DNA of 64,000 bases from Ptiloglossa arizonensis (taxonomy: Eukaryota; Arthropoda; Insecta; Hymenoptera; Colletidae): assembly GCF_051014685.1 (NCBI RefSeq), contig NC_135052.1:9763105-9827104 (forward strand), read 5' to 3'. A program made the position numbers and the translations under genes. This document shows, piece by piece, positions 54,201-64,000 of the stretch. The notes below the pieces were generated by a model. That model did no database searches and was not told where the DNA came from. It was given only the letters and a program-made list of their open reading frames with translations. The first letter of the stretch is position 1. Each line of letters starts with the position of its first letter.

Positions 54201-55131
54201 CAATCGGCCACCGACGAGGCTCTCACGGGGATACAACGAACGAACGAACGAACAACCAGAAGGGGCCCTACAGGCCTGGCACCGCAGAGGCGTCCTACCG
54301 CTGACAAATTGGCGCCTCAACGACCGGTAAAGGAACAACGGGGGCAGAAGCGTAGAAGTCGATCGCTTCAATCTTGCCATTCGCTCGATATAAATGCACG
54401 ACGCTCGGGTCACGGGCCTTCGACGAGATTCCACGTTATCTCATCCGGCGAACGAATCGAGCAGAAATTCTTTAAAAAATGGCGTTACGTTCGCGCCTTT
54501 GAAGAGCGATTTGTCACAACGCCAAGATCTATCGTTCCGGGAACTCGTCCTGGACGGTGGGGCGAAGCCGAGGAACTGGGGCTCCCTTCCTTTATCCAAC
54601 GACGCGTTTGGCGAGCGTAACCCTTGGAATTTATTCGTTTAACGATAAGCGGTCGGAATAGGAAATTCGAGAGAGAAAACGGTACTGCGAAATTGATTAG
54701 AGAGGACACAATCTACGGTGAAGGGATCGGATTTCTGGAACTTGTTAGGGAGGGTGAGATTCTCGCGCGGCTTTCACTCCTTTTCACGGGTTTTGATTTT
54801 GTAACCGCTTCTAACGAGCGTTTTGGAGATGCGAGTGCGTGAAAACGGGGATAGGGAGGGAGAGCGTTTCATGTACCGGGTTTGTTAGCGGATTCGTTGC
54901 TGAGGCGTTCCAACAGGCCTTGCCTTATGGGGAGATCATTGGGAGATTGGTAAAGGATCGTGTATACTTGCGGGAAACGATCAACGATCGATTTTCTGCC
55001 AACGAGACGTTCCGGAGACTCGTATCGACCGTTTTATGGTGTAATCGTGTGCTTTGGGCGTGCCAGAGAACCTCGAATGGCTACGTTGTGTGCCTGTCAA
55101 CGTTAATTAGAAAATGTATAAATAATCTGAC
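51266..55131. other. Non-coding stretch, GC-rich in its right half
   Basis: AT-rich to about 53.4 kb, then GC/CpG-rich to 55.1 kb with frames of 120-152 codons on both strands and a short AACG repeat at 54235-54253. I recognise no domain. The segment 54.6-55.1 kb is unusually G-rich on the plus strand. Confidence 0.4.
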
Positions 55132-55334
55132 CTTTAGTTTCGCGACGAGCTCTTGGCACGGACCGGGTCTGTGCGCTTTGAGCACCCTGTTAGCGACACC
55201 TACTTCCAGGCCCAATCGTGGCGGACCTTTGATCAGATGTAGCGATATCATGGGCCCGATGTGATTCGTTATTTGCTCTTTGCCTCCCATCCTTAATTCG
55301 GAGGGGTAGTCACGGATGACTCGCGATCCATCAG
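55132..55334 (-). CDS. Possible internal exon, unknown product
   Basis: A 203-bp minus-strand segment that would be entered after an acceptor CTTGTTAG and left at a donor CTAAAG/GTCAG. It encodes 67 complete codons without a stop, starting in phase with two leftover bases and ending on a codon boundary. The product includes I-G-P-M-I-S-L-H-L-I-K-G-P-P-R-L-G-L-E-V-G and codon use looks ordinary. The acceptor lacks a good pyrimidine tract. The family is unknown. The plus strand is also open here, so chance is a serious alternative. Confidence 0.2.
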
Positions 55335-56314
55335 CTAACAAGTTGATATTTCGATTCGATTCGATTCAAGCTAGTTTTTAGACTCGATTCGATCGTTTTG
55401 CTACTCACTTGTACCTAACTAGGCAACCGTGGACTCAGGTCTTGGAGCATTTTGGCCGTCGAAGGTTTGTTATTGTTGAAATACAGTTTGCGTTACATTG
55501 TTCGGTTCAATTGGTTCCTTCCGTTGGGAAGGTAGTCCTTCGAACATTGCAAATTCTTACGCGTAAACACACTCAAAGCTCGAAAGATCTTCGAATCAAC
55601 CGCGAGCACGTTGCAGACATTTTACGTAGAGAATGCCGGCTTCGAGTAGGAGTTATTATTCGTTTGTTATTCGTTAAAGAGTTACGCTTGTCGGTAGAGA
55701 GATTATTGTAACGTTCCGGTAAATTGTTTCTCCGGGCGAAGCAATGTTTCTCTCGGACGGTTTCAAGGATAAATGAATTTAAATAGAAGTTGTATTTTTT
55801 AATTTTATTCTCCAAAGGACGAAGAGTCGGTGCGTTGATAAATTAGAATAGAAAAATAATTACCGAGCTGAAAGATAAATTGCACGGATGACGTTAGTTT
55901 TCGATCCGGTAACTTGGCGTCGTTAAAAACCGAGGAAAGTTTTCGCACGATCCGGTGAAAAACCACAAATTATCGCGCACACTGCATTGCGAACGAAAAC
56001 CATCGTGAAACCGTAAATATTCGAAACGGACAACGTAGTGCTCGCATCGCGACAAAGGAAGGGAGGGAAACGTTGACGCGCTGGTACGCTGATTTTCAGC
56101 GCGGGCTCGAGCAGTTGAACTTGACAGGAAAGTATAAAATTGGATCACTCGCAAACATCTACGTCACGACAGGATATTAACCGGGATGTAAAGGGGAAAC
56201 GAGTCTGGGAAAGGTTTTTTCTTGCCGCGACAAAACCGATATACACGACCGAGAGAGAGATTCTGAATGAGTTGCCAACCTTTTATCGTCCGCGCTTCCT
56301 TTTTTTTTCTTCTA

Positions 56315-56333
56315 TTTTTTTTTTTTTTTTTTT
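56315..56333. repeat. T19 homopolymer tract
   Basis: Uninterrupted T run following a second T-rich run (56300-56308). No retroposed sequence is evident on the minus strand beside it. Confidence 0.85.
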
Positions 56334-59300
56334 GCACAATACGCCCTATACATCTTCGCGTCACTCGAGAATGCCGAATTTCAGTTCTCGACACGTGACG
56401 TTCAAGACTTTAATACGTTACGAATTTCCGTTGAAAGATTTCCAACGTTTCAAATTCTAACGCCACTTCGAATTGCGCGGTCCTCGTGAATTTTTTAGCT
56501 TTACCCGTACCTTCGAAGTTTCACGTTTTCACCGATCCGTGGATACCCACCGATTTTCCTTCCATTGGTACAATTGATCGCAATATTTTCGAGTTTTCAA
56601 GACGTTCCCAACCGTCCGTGAACTCGATTTAGAATTTTTATATTTTTACGAATTCTAGAACTTTGAGAAATTTTCTTGACCTTTTTGAATCGTTCGATGT
56701 AAATAAATTTCTAGGAGGTAAAATCGTTCCAAGCAATCTTTAAAGTTTCAACTATTGTATTCCGAATTAATTTGAAGCATTAAATTAATCCGAAAAAAAA
56801 TGAAAAATCTAGTGTGATATAAAGAGAAGTGTGACAGAGAAATGATAAAAATGATCTTGTATCGTTAAATAATATACTTGCATTATAAAATATAAGAGAT
56901 TGTTGGTAATAAATCATTGCATATCGAAATTTTGGTATTACAATAACGAAGAAAATAGAAATAGTCGATATTGTTTCCGAGGAGGATCGGAATACGACAA
57001 TTTTCTTAACTTTCGTAAATTTTCAAATATTTAAAAATCGTCGATTTCTTAAAAAATGGAAGTCGTATATTTCTCTAATCTCCGACGTTATTCTACAACG
57101 CTGTCGAGAAGTCAGAAACATTTAAACCCCTCTTCCAAGTTAATACAAAATATATTCCCGAAAATAAAAGAGCGAGTTTATTTAAAAATGATGACACTTT
57201 AACCCTCCTAGCTTCGTTTGATTCAGTACAAAGATTACAGAAAGGATTCGCACACCGTCTAGTTGACCCTCTGTTATTTATTACGCACCGACGAGAGGAC
57301 ATTGATATAAAGTAGCGTCATTTATAATTTGAAAACGTGTGGGATAAAAATGTCTATCGTTCCGTTGGCACGATGAGCCTTCGAACGTAAAAATTTACCC
57401 ATCGAGTACAGACTACCTACAGAGGACTCTCGATAGAGATCGCTTTAAAACTCCCGGAAAGCAATGCTTTGACCCGTCCAAAAAAAAAAAAACAAACGAG
57501 TGCAACGCAAACAGCTTCAGGATTCGTGTGTTTGAAAATATTTCTCTTACCTTCGAGGTACAGAATACGTCTCTAAATACTTACGAGAGTGGCATTGTTG
57601 AGCGTAACGTTTAGAGGACAAGTTGTAAGGCCTTACAGCAGTCACAGCATCGTAACGTATTCACGAAGGGGCCGCGTACCGTACCTACTATCTCCGCGTG
57701 TAATTTAATACCGTGGTGCCGTATACGAGATAAAGAGTTACGCGTGTGAATAAACTGAGACGCGAACTACGGTATAACCAGTTTCATCGTGGGACTACGG
57801 AAGTTGTGGAATGTGGACGTGGACACGAGCCGTCCAGGTGGTTTCTCAGTTCTTCCTTAACGTGGACCCGATTGAATAAATTTTACAACAGGAACGACGG
57901 ATAGAATTTCTTCGCCATTACTTAATCTCCGGCCGTTCGAGGCGCATCGATGCTCCGCCAAGGAGAACGGGATTGGAGGGGCTTTTGACTTCGGCTTGAT
58001 TGATCGATTCGCTTGCGAGGATCGAGGAACAAGATGGTTCCGGATTTTTAGACTTCCGGATGGGAGATTCCGGGATCATCCGCAACTGTCTCCAGCATCC
58101 CGTATCCGAGTGACGGTTTATGACACCGTTCGCATCGAGCTACGGGACCGATGTGACTCCCGCAGGTGTTCTCGTAATAAAACTCCGAACGTTTTCGAAG
58201 CCTAGTCGCAACGTAATCGCACACTGTACGCAAAGAAATTGTAGAACAGAAGGCGCGCAATATCTTATTCCGATGATGAAATCCCAGTAGCTTGGATTCT
58301 CCGACACCGCAACAGCCGGAAGCACCGGTCGAAGTCAGTCCAAGCATGTTTAGCATGCACCAAGGATGTGCCAAGCATGCTCAAGAGCGTACGAGTTGTC
58401 GAGTAGCATCAGTCGTCAAACTCGAACACGATCGAACGTTTTCGTTCTCGAAGCGAGAAACGTGAGAGCGTGTACTCGGTACGTGTAATTGGTACGTTTA
58501 TCGTTAAAACGTTATGAAATCGGATTCCGAATGATTTTATTAACCGTTTCGTGGAATCGATTCCTCCTCGTTGCACGGCTGGTATTGCACCAAAAGGAAT
58601 GGCAACAATGTATTCGAACGTTTCGACGTTGCGCATTCCTTAAATTGCATTCGTTTCCCATTGCATCGCTTTGGTTTTTTTTTCTTACATTAATTAAGGT
58701 TAAATTTAGAAACAGCGATTCGCCCGCACCTCGCCGCGTATATTACGTCTCTCGTGGTAAACGAACGTTTATCCGTTTATGTACCGCGCTAACGAGCTTT
58801 CCGCAATAGAGACGATGAAAAAAAAAATGTAGCAACAAAAGGAATAAATCCGTCGTACGGGTAACGAGTATCAACTAGAAACTTTTCCACGCGTTTCTAA
58901 CACCTACGCGGAATTCGAGGGCATAAATATTCTATAATATAAATAGAAAAAAGTATTTACCGACTTCGCTATTACCTTTCCTATCCAACACTTTTTAATC
59001 CTACGCTACTTAAAATTCATGTCAGCTTCCCTCCTCCAAAGTAGAGCTTAAAGGTTAACTGCCCGGAAACTTTTGCACGCCACTGTGTACGTATGTACAC
59101 GACTCGGTAGCATAAATACACGCAACTTTATTCAAAACGCTGTAACGTACGATAACTCCCGAAACAATTTTACGTAACTAAAGCAATAATGTAAAAATTA
59201 CTTTCGCGGAACAAGCTTTTACAGAAAGTTTTATCCGCAGATTTGGACGATGCAACGGGCTACTGGGCGATATCGTACCGTTACATCTAAGTCTTGCGTC

Positions 59301-59494
59301 TTCTCGAGTAACTTTTCTTAATCCTCCTAACGAACACACTTTTGAACAGTGATATCCATAACGATACCGTATTTGCCCGCTCGCTCGTTAATGCACCGTC
59401 TCGCGTAATTCGGCGCGGCGTTCGAACGAAGCTCAATGTACACGTCAAGAATTTTGAGAATTTCAACTCTCGGAGTCTGGTCATCCCGTTGATG

Positions 59495-59518
59495 CATAGT
59501 TCTCAGTCGAGAACTATG
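59495..59518. repeat. Perfect 10-bp stem hairpin
   Basis: CATAGTTCTC, loop AGTC, GAGAACTATG. A perfect short inverted repeat with a tetraloop. No flanking context suggests a terminator or known element. Confidence 0.7.
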
Positions 59519-60521
59519 TTGCTTCGAATTTTCTTTAACGTCTTTCCACGTATTCGTGTTACGCGTTCGATGTTGGTAAGAAATTGAACAAAATCCTCGA
59601 AGAAGATGAAAGAGGACCTTGTATCCAACGCACCACAGGACTGCGCATCTTGATCAGTATTTTCTGAAGAAAATTTTTCATAAACTCGCTGTAAGAGATC
59701 TTCCTCCGTTTCGATGTGAAATTTTCCACTCGTCCGTTTACGTCGTTTACGGATACCGGTTTTTCGGGTCGGTCGAGTTTCACGGATTAATTAAAGATAC
59801 GCGGAAGATGGTCCTGCTGAAATAATAAAGTGGAATTACCGGATAGGGGTGGAACAAACACTGTTCGTCGCTTATCGCAGTGCCACGTTGCCAAATGCAG
59901 TCACGGCCTTAAATCCCGGACAAACGACACGAACGAAACGACTAGCTCGTACGGTCTTGCCGCATTAGCAGCCGATGACGCTGAAGTGTCGTCAAATTTG
60001 GCGTCTGTCGCATTCGAAGCTGTCGCCATTACTCATGCCAGGGACAAGGTGCATTCGGTATGAACCGGTCCGTTCTCATGTTTCTAAATTGGACATGCTC
60101 GAGACAACCGGGGTTCGCGCGCGCTAATTCTCCAATTTCCGATGTCTGGACGCCTATAACGTAGGTTGTCCAATAACTTAGGCTGACCTATATATTGGAC
60201 CGCGATATGCAGGTTGGACCGGTGGAACGTCGGCTGAGAAAAGGCGTGGTTCGATCGCGCTCGTGGAAAGATAAATTTTTTATCCGACCAACGTTACGTC
60301 GAACAATCGACGCCAATGAATCCGAAGTTCGATGATTCCGAGCTGATCCGGGAACAAGCGATCGGAGCTCGGTGATTAAAGTTGTCCTTCCGCGAAGAAG
60401 TTCAGCGCAGCGGAAGAACACCGCGACTTTAACGCGTTTGCCCAGTTTCGAGAGAAAAAAAAGAATCGATCCTTTTTCTTGGATTTTTTTCCAAAGGTTC
60501 CGAGTCATTGTACCGTGGAAG

Positions 60522-60880
60522 AATTATGGTGAAACACGAAAAATTGAGAACATCGTAGAAACCTCGAACTTCGTACGTGCTCTAAAATTGTACGACAAAC
60601 TTTAATGGAACTGGTTAGTTTGGAAGTAAAAAAAAAATTATTAATTTCTTTTTCCTTTCTTTTTTTCAACGTTTTCTTCAACCTCTAAGTCTTGAACCCG
60701 TTACGCTGCACGGATTACGGCGAAATTCGAAAAGTTGGGAACGTTGTAAGACTTTGAACACTAGGCTGTAACAATTTTAATAGGTCTGCCTATTTTAGAG
60801 GTAGAAAAAAAAAAAGAAAAAATTAATTCGCGCCGAAAGGATTGTAACGAAATTGGAAAAATTGGCAATGTTACAGGAAT
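60522..60880 (+). repeat. Three degenerate dispersed-tandem units
   Basis: A motif of about 40 bp recurs at 60522, 60714 and 60841, with the pattern ATT-(A/G)-(C/T)-GG-(C/T)GAAA-N-GAAAA-(A/G)-TTG-(A/G)-GAA-N-GTTGTA. The first two units are followed by an A-rich run. Spacing is 192 and 127 bp, so it is not a clean tandem array; an old local duplication is the simplest explanation. It ends about 180 bp before the 61.1-kb hairpin. Confidence 0.45.
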
Positions 60881-61058
60881 GCGAACCGAATTATGTATAC
60901 GTATACTTTCACACGGGACGTCAGCTTTTGAAACGTTTTCCTCGAAATAACGTTTTTCAAGCTGGTTGGCACGATATCTCGAAAACCGATAAATCGTTCG
61001 ACTTGAAATTTGACGCACATACAACGTAACGACCCCTCTATAGCCCGAAATAAAATTT

Positions 61059-61219
61059 CTACTTTACGCGAGCTCGACTGGTCAGTCTTTCGAGTCTTTT
61101 GTTGTCCCGTTGTTGGAGAAGTAGTTACGCCAACCCACTTGTGCAACCACTTCTCCAACAACAGAACAATAGAAAACTCAACAAATTCTGGTCGATCGAC
61201 TTTGCATGAGGTAAAAAGA
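61059..61219. repeat. Long hairpin-forming inverted repeat
   Basis: GTTGTTGGAGAAGT (61109-61122) pairs exactly with ACTTCTCCAACAAC (61149-61162). The pairing continues inward through GTT/AAC and outward through the blocks at 61093-61108 and 61163-61178 and then about 40 bp more on each side. Most arm differences are C/T or A/G, so the RNA arms can still pair by G-U wobble. The inner 86 nt (61093-61178) has the size and shape of a pre-microRNA. No TA-flanked terminal repeats were seen. Frames of 104 and 146 codons run across it on opposite strands, as expected of a palindrome, and are not believed to be genes. Confidence 0.75.
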
Positions 61220-63210
61220 GAAAAATATCTCTTCGTTAGAAACGTCCTCGTCGTGTCACTGCGTGTACACCGTTGGATCTTTTGCCAATACATTAACCGA
61301 AAGAATGCCAATTATGATTGCTAATATAAATAACAAAAAAAAAAATACTATTTGCAAACATCCCCCTCGTTGCTCGTAGAGGCAAGAAAATTTGGCGAAG
61401 GACTCGAATCATTTTTTTAACGCGATTTTCTCAAATTTTCACAAGTTCTCTAGTTTCTTTTAATTCGGACTCGAGTTACATTTCTGCGAAATAAGAATCT
61501 TTAAAATTTCCTATTGTTTGGAGAATCGTATACGCGATCATAGTAATATACGTTTCAAATCGTATAGGTTCGAAACTGATGCTTCGAAGAGTTTTCGCAA
61601 AGAAGAATCTTATATCGTACCCAATGTTTGGGGCTCGAAACTAGGCAGAGCCATTAATACGGATGACGTGGTCGATCTTCCTGCTGAAAGTGTACCACGA
61701 CATCCTTTTAACCGGCGTCTTCGTGCACTCGTTACAGCCGATGCTCGGCCGCGTTTCGAGAGCGTAATATCGCGCGGCGACGCTGAATGAAATCCTTGAG
61801 AAGCTCCATAAAGACACCAGCTCTTGCGAAATTAATGCACGTAACGGCCATGTCGCTGGAAAGGCGCGCCTTCTCTCGCCGTAGCTACTAATTTCGTGCG
61901 TTTCTAGACTGACGCCTGTTTCCAGACGTAGCCCCCTCTCCCCGTAGGGCGAGATCTTCTTTAAATGAGTTTATTCATCGGAGTTTGTTTGTCGAAGTAA
62001 TGCTTGCCGAGATATTTCAACGGAGGCTTGTGCACCGACCTGTCAGCGTTGCAAAAAGGGCTGTAACTTTGCTTCAACCGTGAACCCTGAATAAATGAAT
62101 TACCGCTTTCCTGTGTATGGATTTTTGCACGCATTTCTTCGCGGAAGCCGGTCTCAAGTTTCTTAAAAATTCTAACCAGCGAAACCTTTTATTTATTTAA
62201 AAAACCGAATCTAGACGGATCTTTATGTTTAGCGAATTACTCGTTGTAACTGCTACCGATGAATGATTAAGCGTTTGCTCGGTATATTGTACAGGTAAAG
62301 ACGTAACGAGTAACTATTAATCTTTCTTAAGCTGCCACGTTAACGTGTATTAAAACATCGACAAATTTATCTTTCTTGTGACCACTTGTATTAGTTTAAC
62401 CATCGCGAATTATCTTCTCAGCGACGTTCGTCTTTAAAGAAAGTAGGGAGAACACGAATAATTTCCACATTAATTTTCTCGATGATTTTTTTCGTTTTCG
62501 TTTTCGTTTTTGAAATATTCAAAGAAATACACATATACGCGTGACTCTTTCAATATTTCAAATTTTCGTATATTTTGATTACGCGTAACCTACAGTTTAT
62601 CCGTATGTATAATTTTGCAACGATAATCATCGATTTTCGTGATAATATCGTGAGTCGATACTTACCCGTAAAATAAATAAACTCGAGTCGATCGAAGCAC
62701 CGTATCGACGATTCGTTTAATTATTGGTACGTAATTATCGGGGTTTCCCTTACGTCTGTGTTTGCAGAATATTCTGTAAAACATCCCTCCGAGAAATATC
62801 CCTTTGAGAAGGATTTCTCGTTCGCGATACCACATTTTTCCTATCGGTAACACGCGTGCAAGTTCTTCAACAGTCCTCTGTGATTTACCGGTGACTGCCG
62901 CGACGTGAATTTTTGGTGAACATTTACAGGTACACGAACCCTTCTTCTATCGTTGTAAGGTAACGCGAATCATATCCGCAGCGTGGCAGCTTGAAATATT
63001 TATGCCAGCTTCCTGTGCTTTCTGGTTCCGTTCTGTACGTTCCTTGTATTGTTTCTATTAAGACACACCTTAGTTGGACGTAGCAGAGAAGCCGCTTTGT
63101 TAAATCTTTGTTACGAGCTCGGCTTCGCGCATAGGGTTACGCAAGTTTGGTAGCACGGCGAAGCATGGGAGATCGTATATAACTTGTTCACTTTCTCTGT
63201 TACGCATCCG
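61220..63210. other. Non-coding stretch without recognisable genes
   Basis: The segment 61.6-62.0 kb is GC-rich. A (TTTTCG)3 run lies at 62486-62511. No gene or mobile element recognised. Confidence 0.45.
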
Positions 63211-63594
63211 TTTATCTCATTTTATCATCGCGAACAAAATTAGTGGAAAACTTCTTTGGTAACACTGTTAATGTATTCGGCAGTGTATAAAGTCAAATTA
63301 TATGAAATTGCAACTCTTGGAAACTTCTTTGTTTGCGCAAAACTTTGAGAATGTTTAACCGAACCTTGAGATTCACAGTTGGTAACGTTGTACCGAGAGT
63401 TATTTATGTATTTTATCATCGTGAACAGAATTAGTATGGAAAACTTCTTTGGTAACACTGTTAATGTATTCGGCAGTGTATTGTCAAATTATATGAAATT
63501 GCAACTCTTGGAAACTTCTTCGATTACGCAAAGCTTTGAGAATGTTTAACCGAACCTCGAGGTTCACAGTTGGTAATGTTGTACCGAGAGTTGC
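63211..63594. repeat. Two-copy tandem duplication of about 192 bp
   Basis: Copy one spans 63211-63402 and copy two 63403-63594. The block from GGAAAACTTCTTTGG to CGGCAGTGTA recurs after 193 bp, and the copies stay colinear to GTACCGAGAGTT, with scattered substitutions and a few small indels. Inside each unit TTGGTAACACTGTTAATG and GTTGGTAACGTTGTACC show weaker self-similarity. No coding frame is shared by the two copies. Confidence 0.9.
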
Positions 63595-64000
63595 GAAAGA
63601 GAGGCAGCGAATTTCCGTGTAAAAGCATGCAGAATTTATTTGACAAGCTTTCGCGATCACAGCTGACAGAATTGTTCGAACAAAATCCGCATTGATCTTT
63701 ACATCGGTATAAACACGCGATATACTATTTACGAATATTTCTACAAGAAATATATGAAATGGAGTGATTTGCGCAAACGTTGACGCTGATTGACGTCGCG
63801 ACGTAAATTGCCTTACAAGGTAGCGTTTAAAATTATCGGGAAATGATTGGTAAAGAACGAGAACGGAAGAGGGGAGAAAATTAGTGCGATTGAGACATCG
63901 TAATAGGGCTGTGAGTGAGAGGTTGACTGCAGCGACCCTTCATCTCATTAAGAGAACTTCGAGCATCTTTAAACTACACTTAAAATCCAACGTTCAAACA
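63595..64000. other. Terminal non-coding stretch
   Basis: AT-rich sequence with a purine-rich part at about 63.84-63.93 kb. I see no gene, repeat or RNA in it. Confidence 0.4.

Larger units (their letters stand above)
55335..60520. other. Non-coding stretch without recognisable genes
   Basis: Contains short ATTCG repeats near 55350-55368, T-rich runs including T19 at 56315-56333, an A13 run at 57480-57492, GC-rich sequence at 57.7-58.4 kb with GCATG direct repeats at 58339-58382, and a perfect small inverted repeat at 59495-59518. No intact gene, tRNA or mobile element recognised. Confidence 0.45.

Noticed and set aside
60871..61324. Open frames of 146 (minus) and 104 (plus) codons over the 61.1-kb hairpin
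   Set aside because: The two strands of an inverted repeat encode similar open frames by symmetry. Neither has a domain I recognise.

Overview
The window looks like nuclear DNA of an insect, most probably a hymenopteran (bee, wasp or ant). The reasons are an AT-rich sequence with CpG clearly not depleted (motifs such as TTCGAA, CGATCG and ACGCG are everywhere), eukaryotic simple repeats, TA-flanked Tc1/mariner-type miniature elements including mariner ends of the kind common in bees and ants, and a decayed insect-type histone H2B copy. No operons, ribosome binding sites, CRISPR arrays or rRNA were seen. The organism call rests on composition and repeat content, not on an intact marker gene.

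I find no intact, recognisable protein-coding gene in 64 kb. The longest open frame is about 185 codons, frames on both strands overlap freely, and none carries a domain I recognise. The window therefore reads as a gene desert or the inside of a very large intron. It alternates AT-rich filler with moderately GC- and CpG-rich islands (about 4.3-5.4, 12.0-12.6, 19.2-19.6, 32.2-32.7, 36.1-36.6, 39.0-39.4, 41.5-42.3, 47.3-48.5, 53.4-55.3, 57.7-58.4 and 61.6-62.0 kb) that could hold regulatory elements or unrecognised exons.

What can be supported, left to right: a weak small open frame (0.1-0.3 kb); a TATA-containing promoter-like stretch in a GC-rich island (4.9 kb); a 217-bp pogo/Tigger-like MITE (14.2 kb) beside a 68-bp-period duplication (14.5 kb); a histone H2B pseudogene whose lysine/arginine patch has grown into a GAA microsatellite (21.3-21.7 kb); two more copies of the same MITE in opposite orientations plus an internally deleted mariner remnant (25.7-26.7 kb); a GA-rich tract (28.5 kb); a long imperfect inverted repeat (30.3-30.9 kb); a second TATA-plus-initiator candidate (41.1 kb); a seven-copy minisatellite with a 63-bp (21-codon) period that stays open for about 130 codons (50.8-51.3 kb); a possible 203-bp exon on the minus strand (55.1-55.3 kb); a second long hairpin rich in wobble-compatible differences (61.06-61.22 kb); and a two-copy tandem duplication of about 192 bp (63.2-63.6 kb).

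The best leads for something undescribed are the two long hairpins at 30.5 and 61.1 kb. Their arms differ largely by transitions, so an RNA transcript would still pair through G-U wobbles. That is what one expects of a hairpin-RNA or small-RNA locus, although a decaying foldback element explains it almost as well. All identity statements are by eye; no alignment, folding or database search was run.
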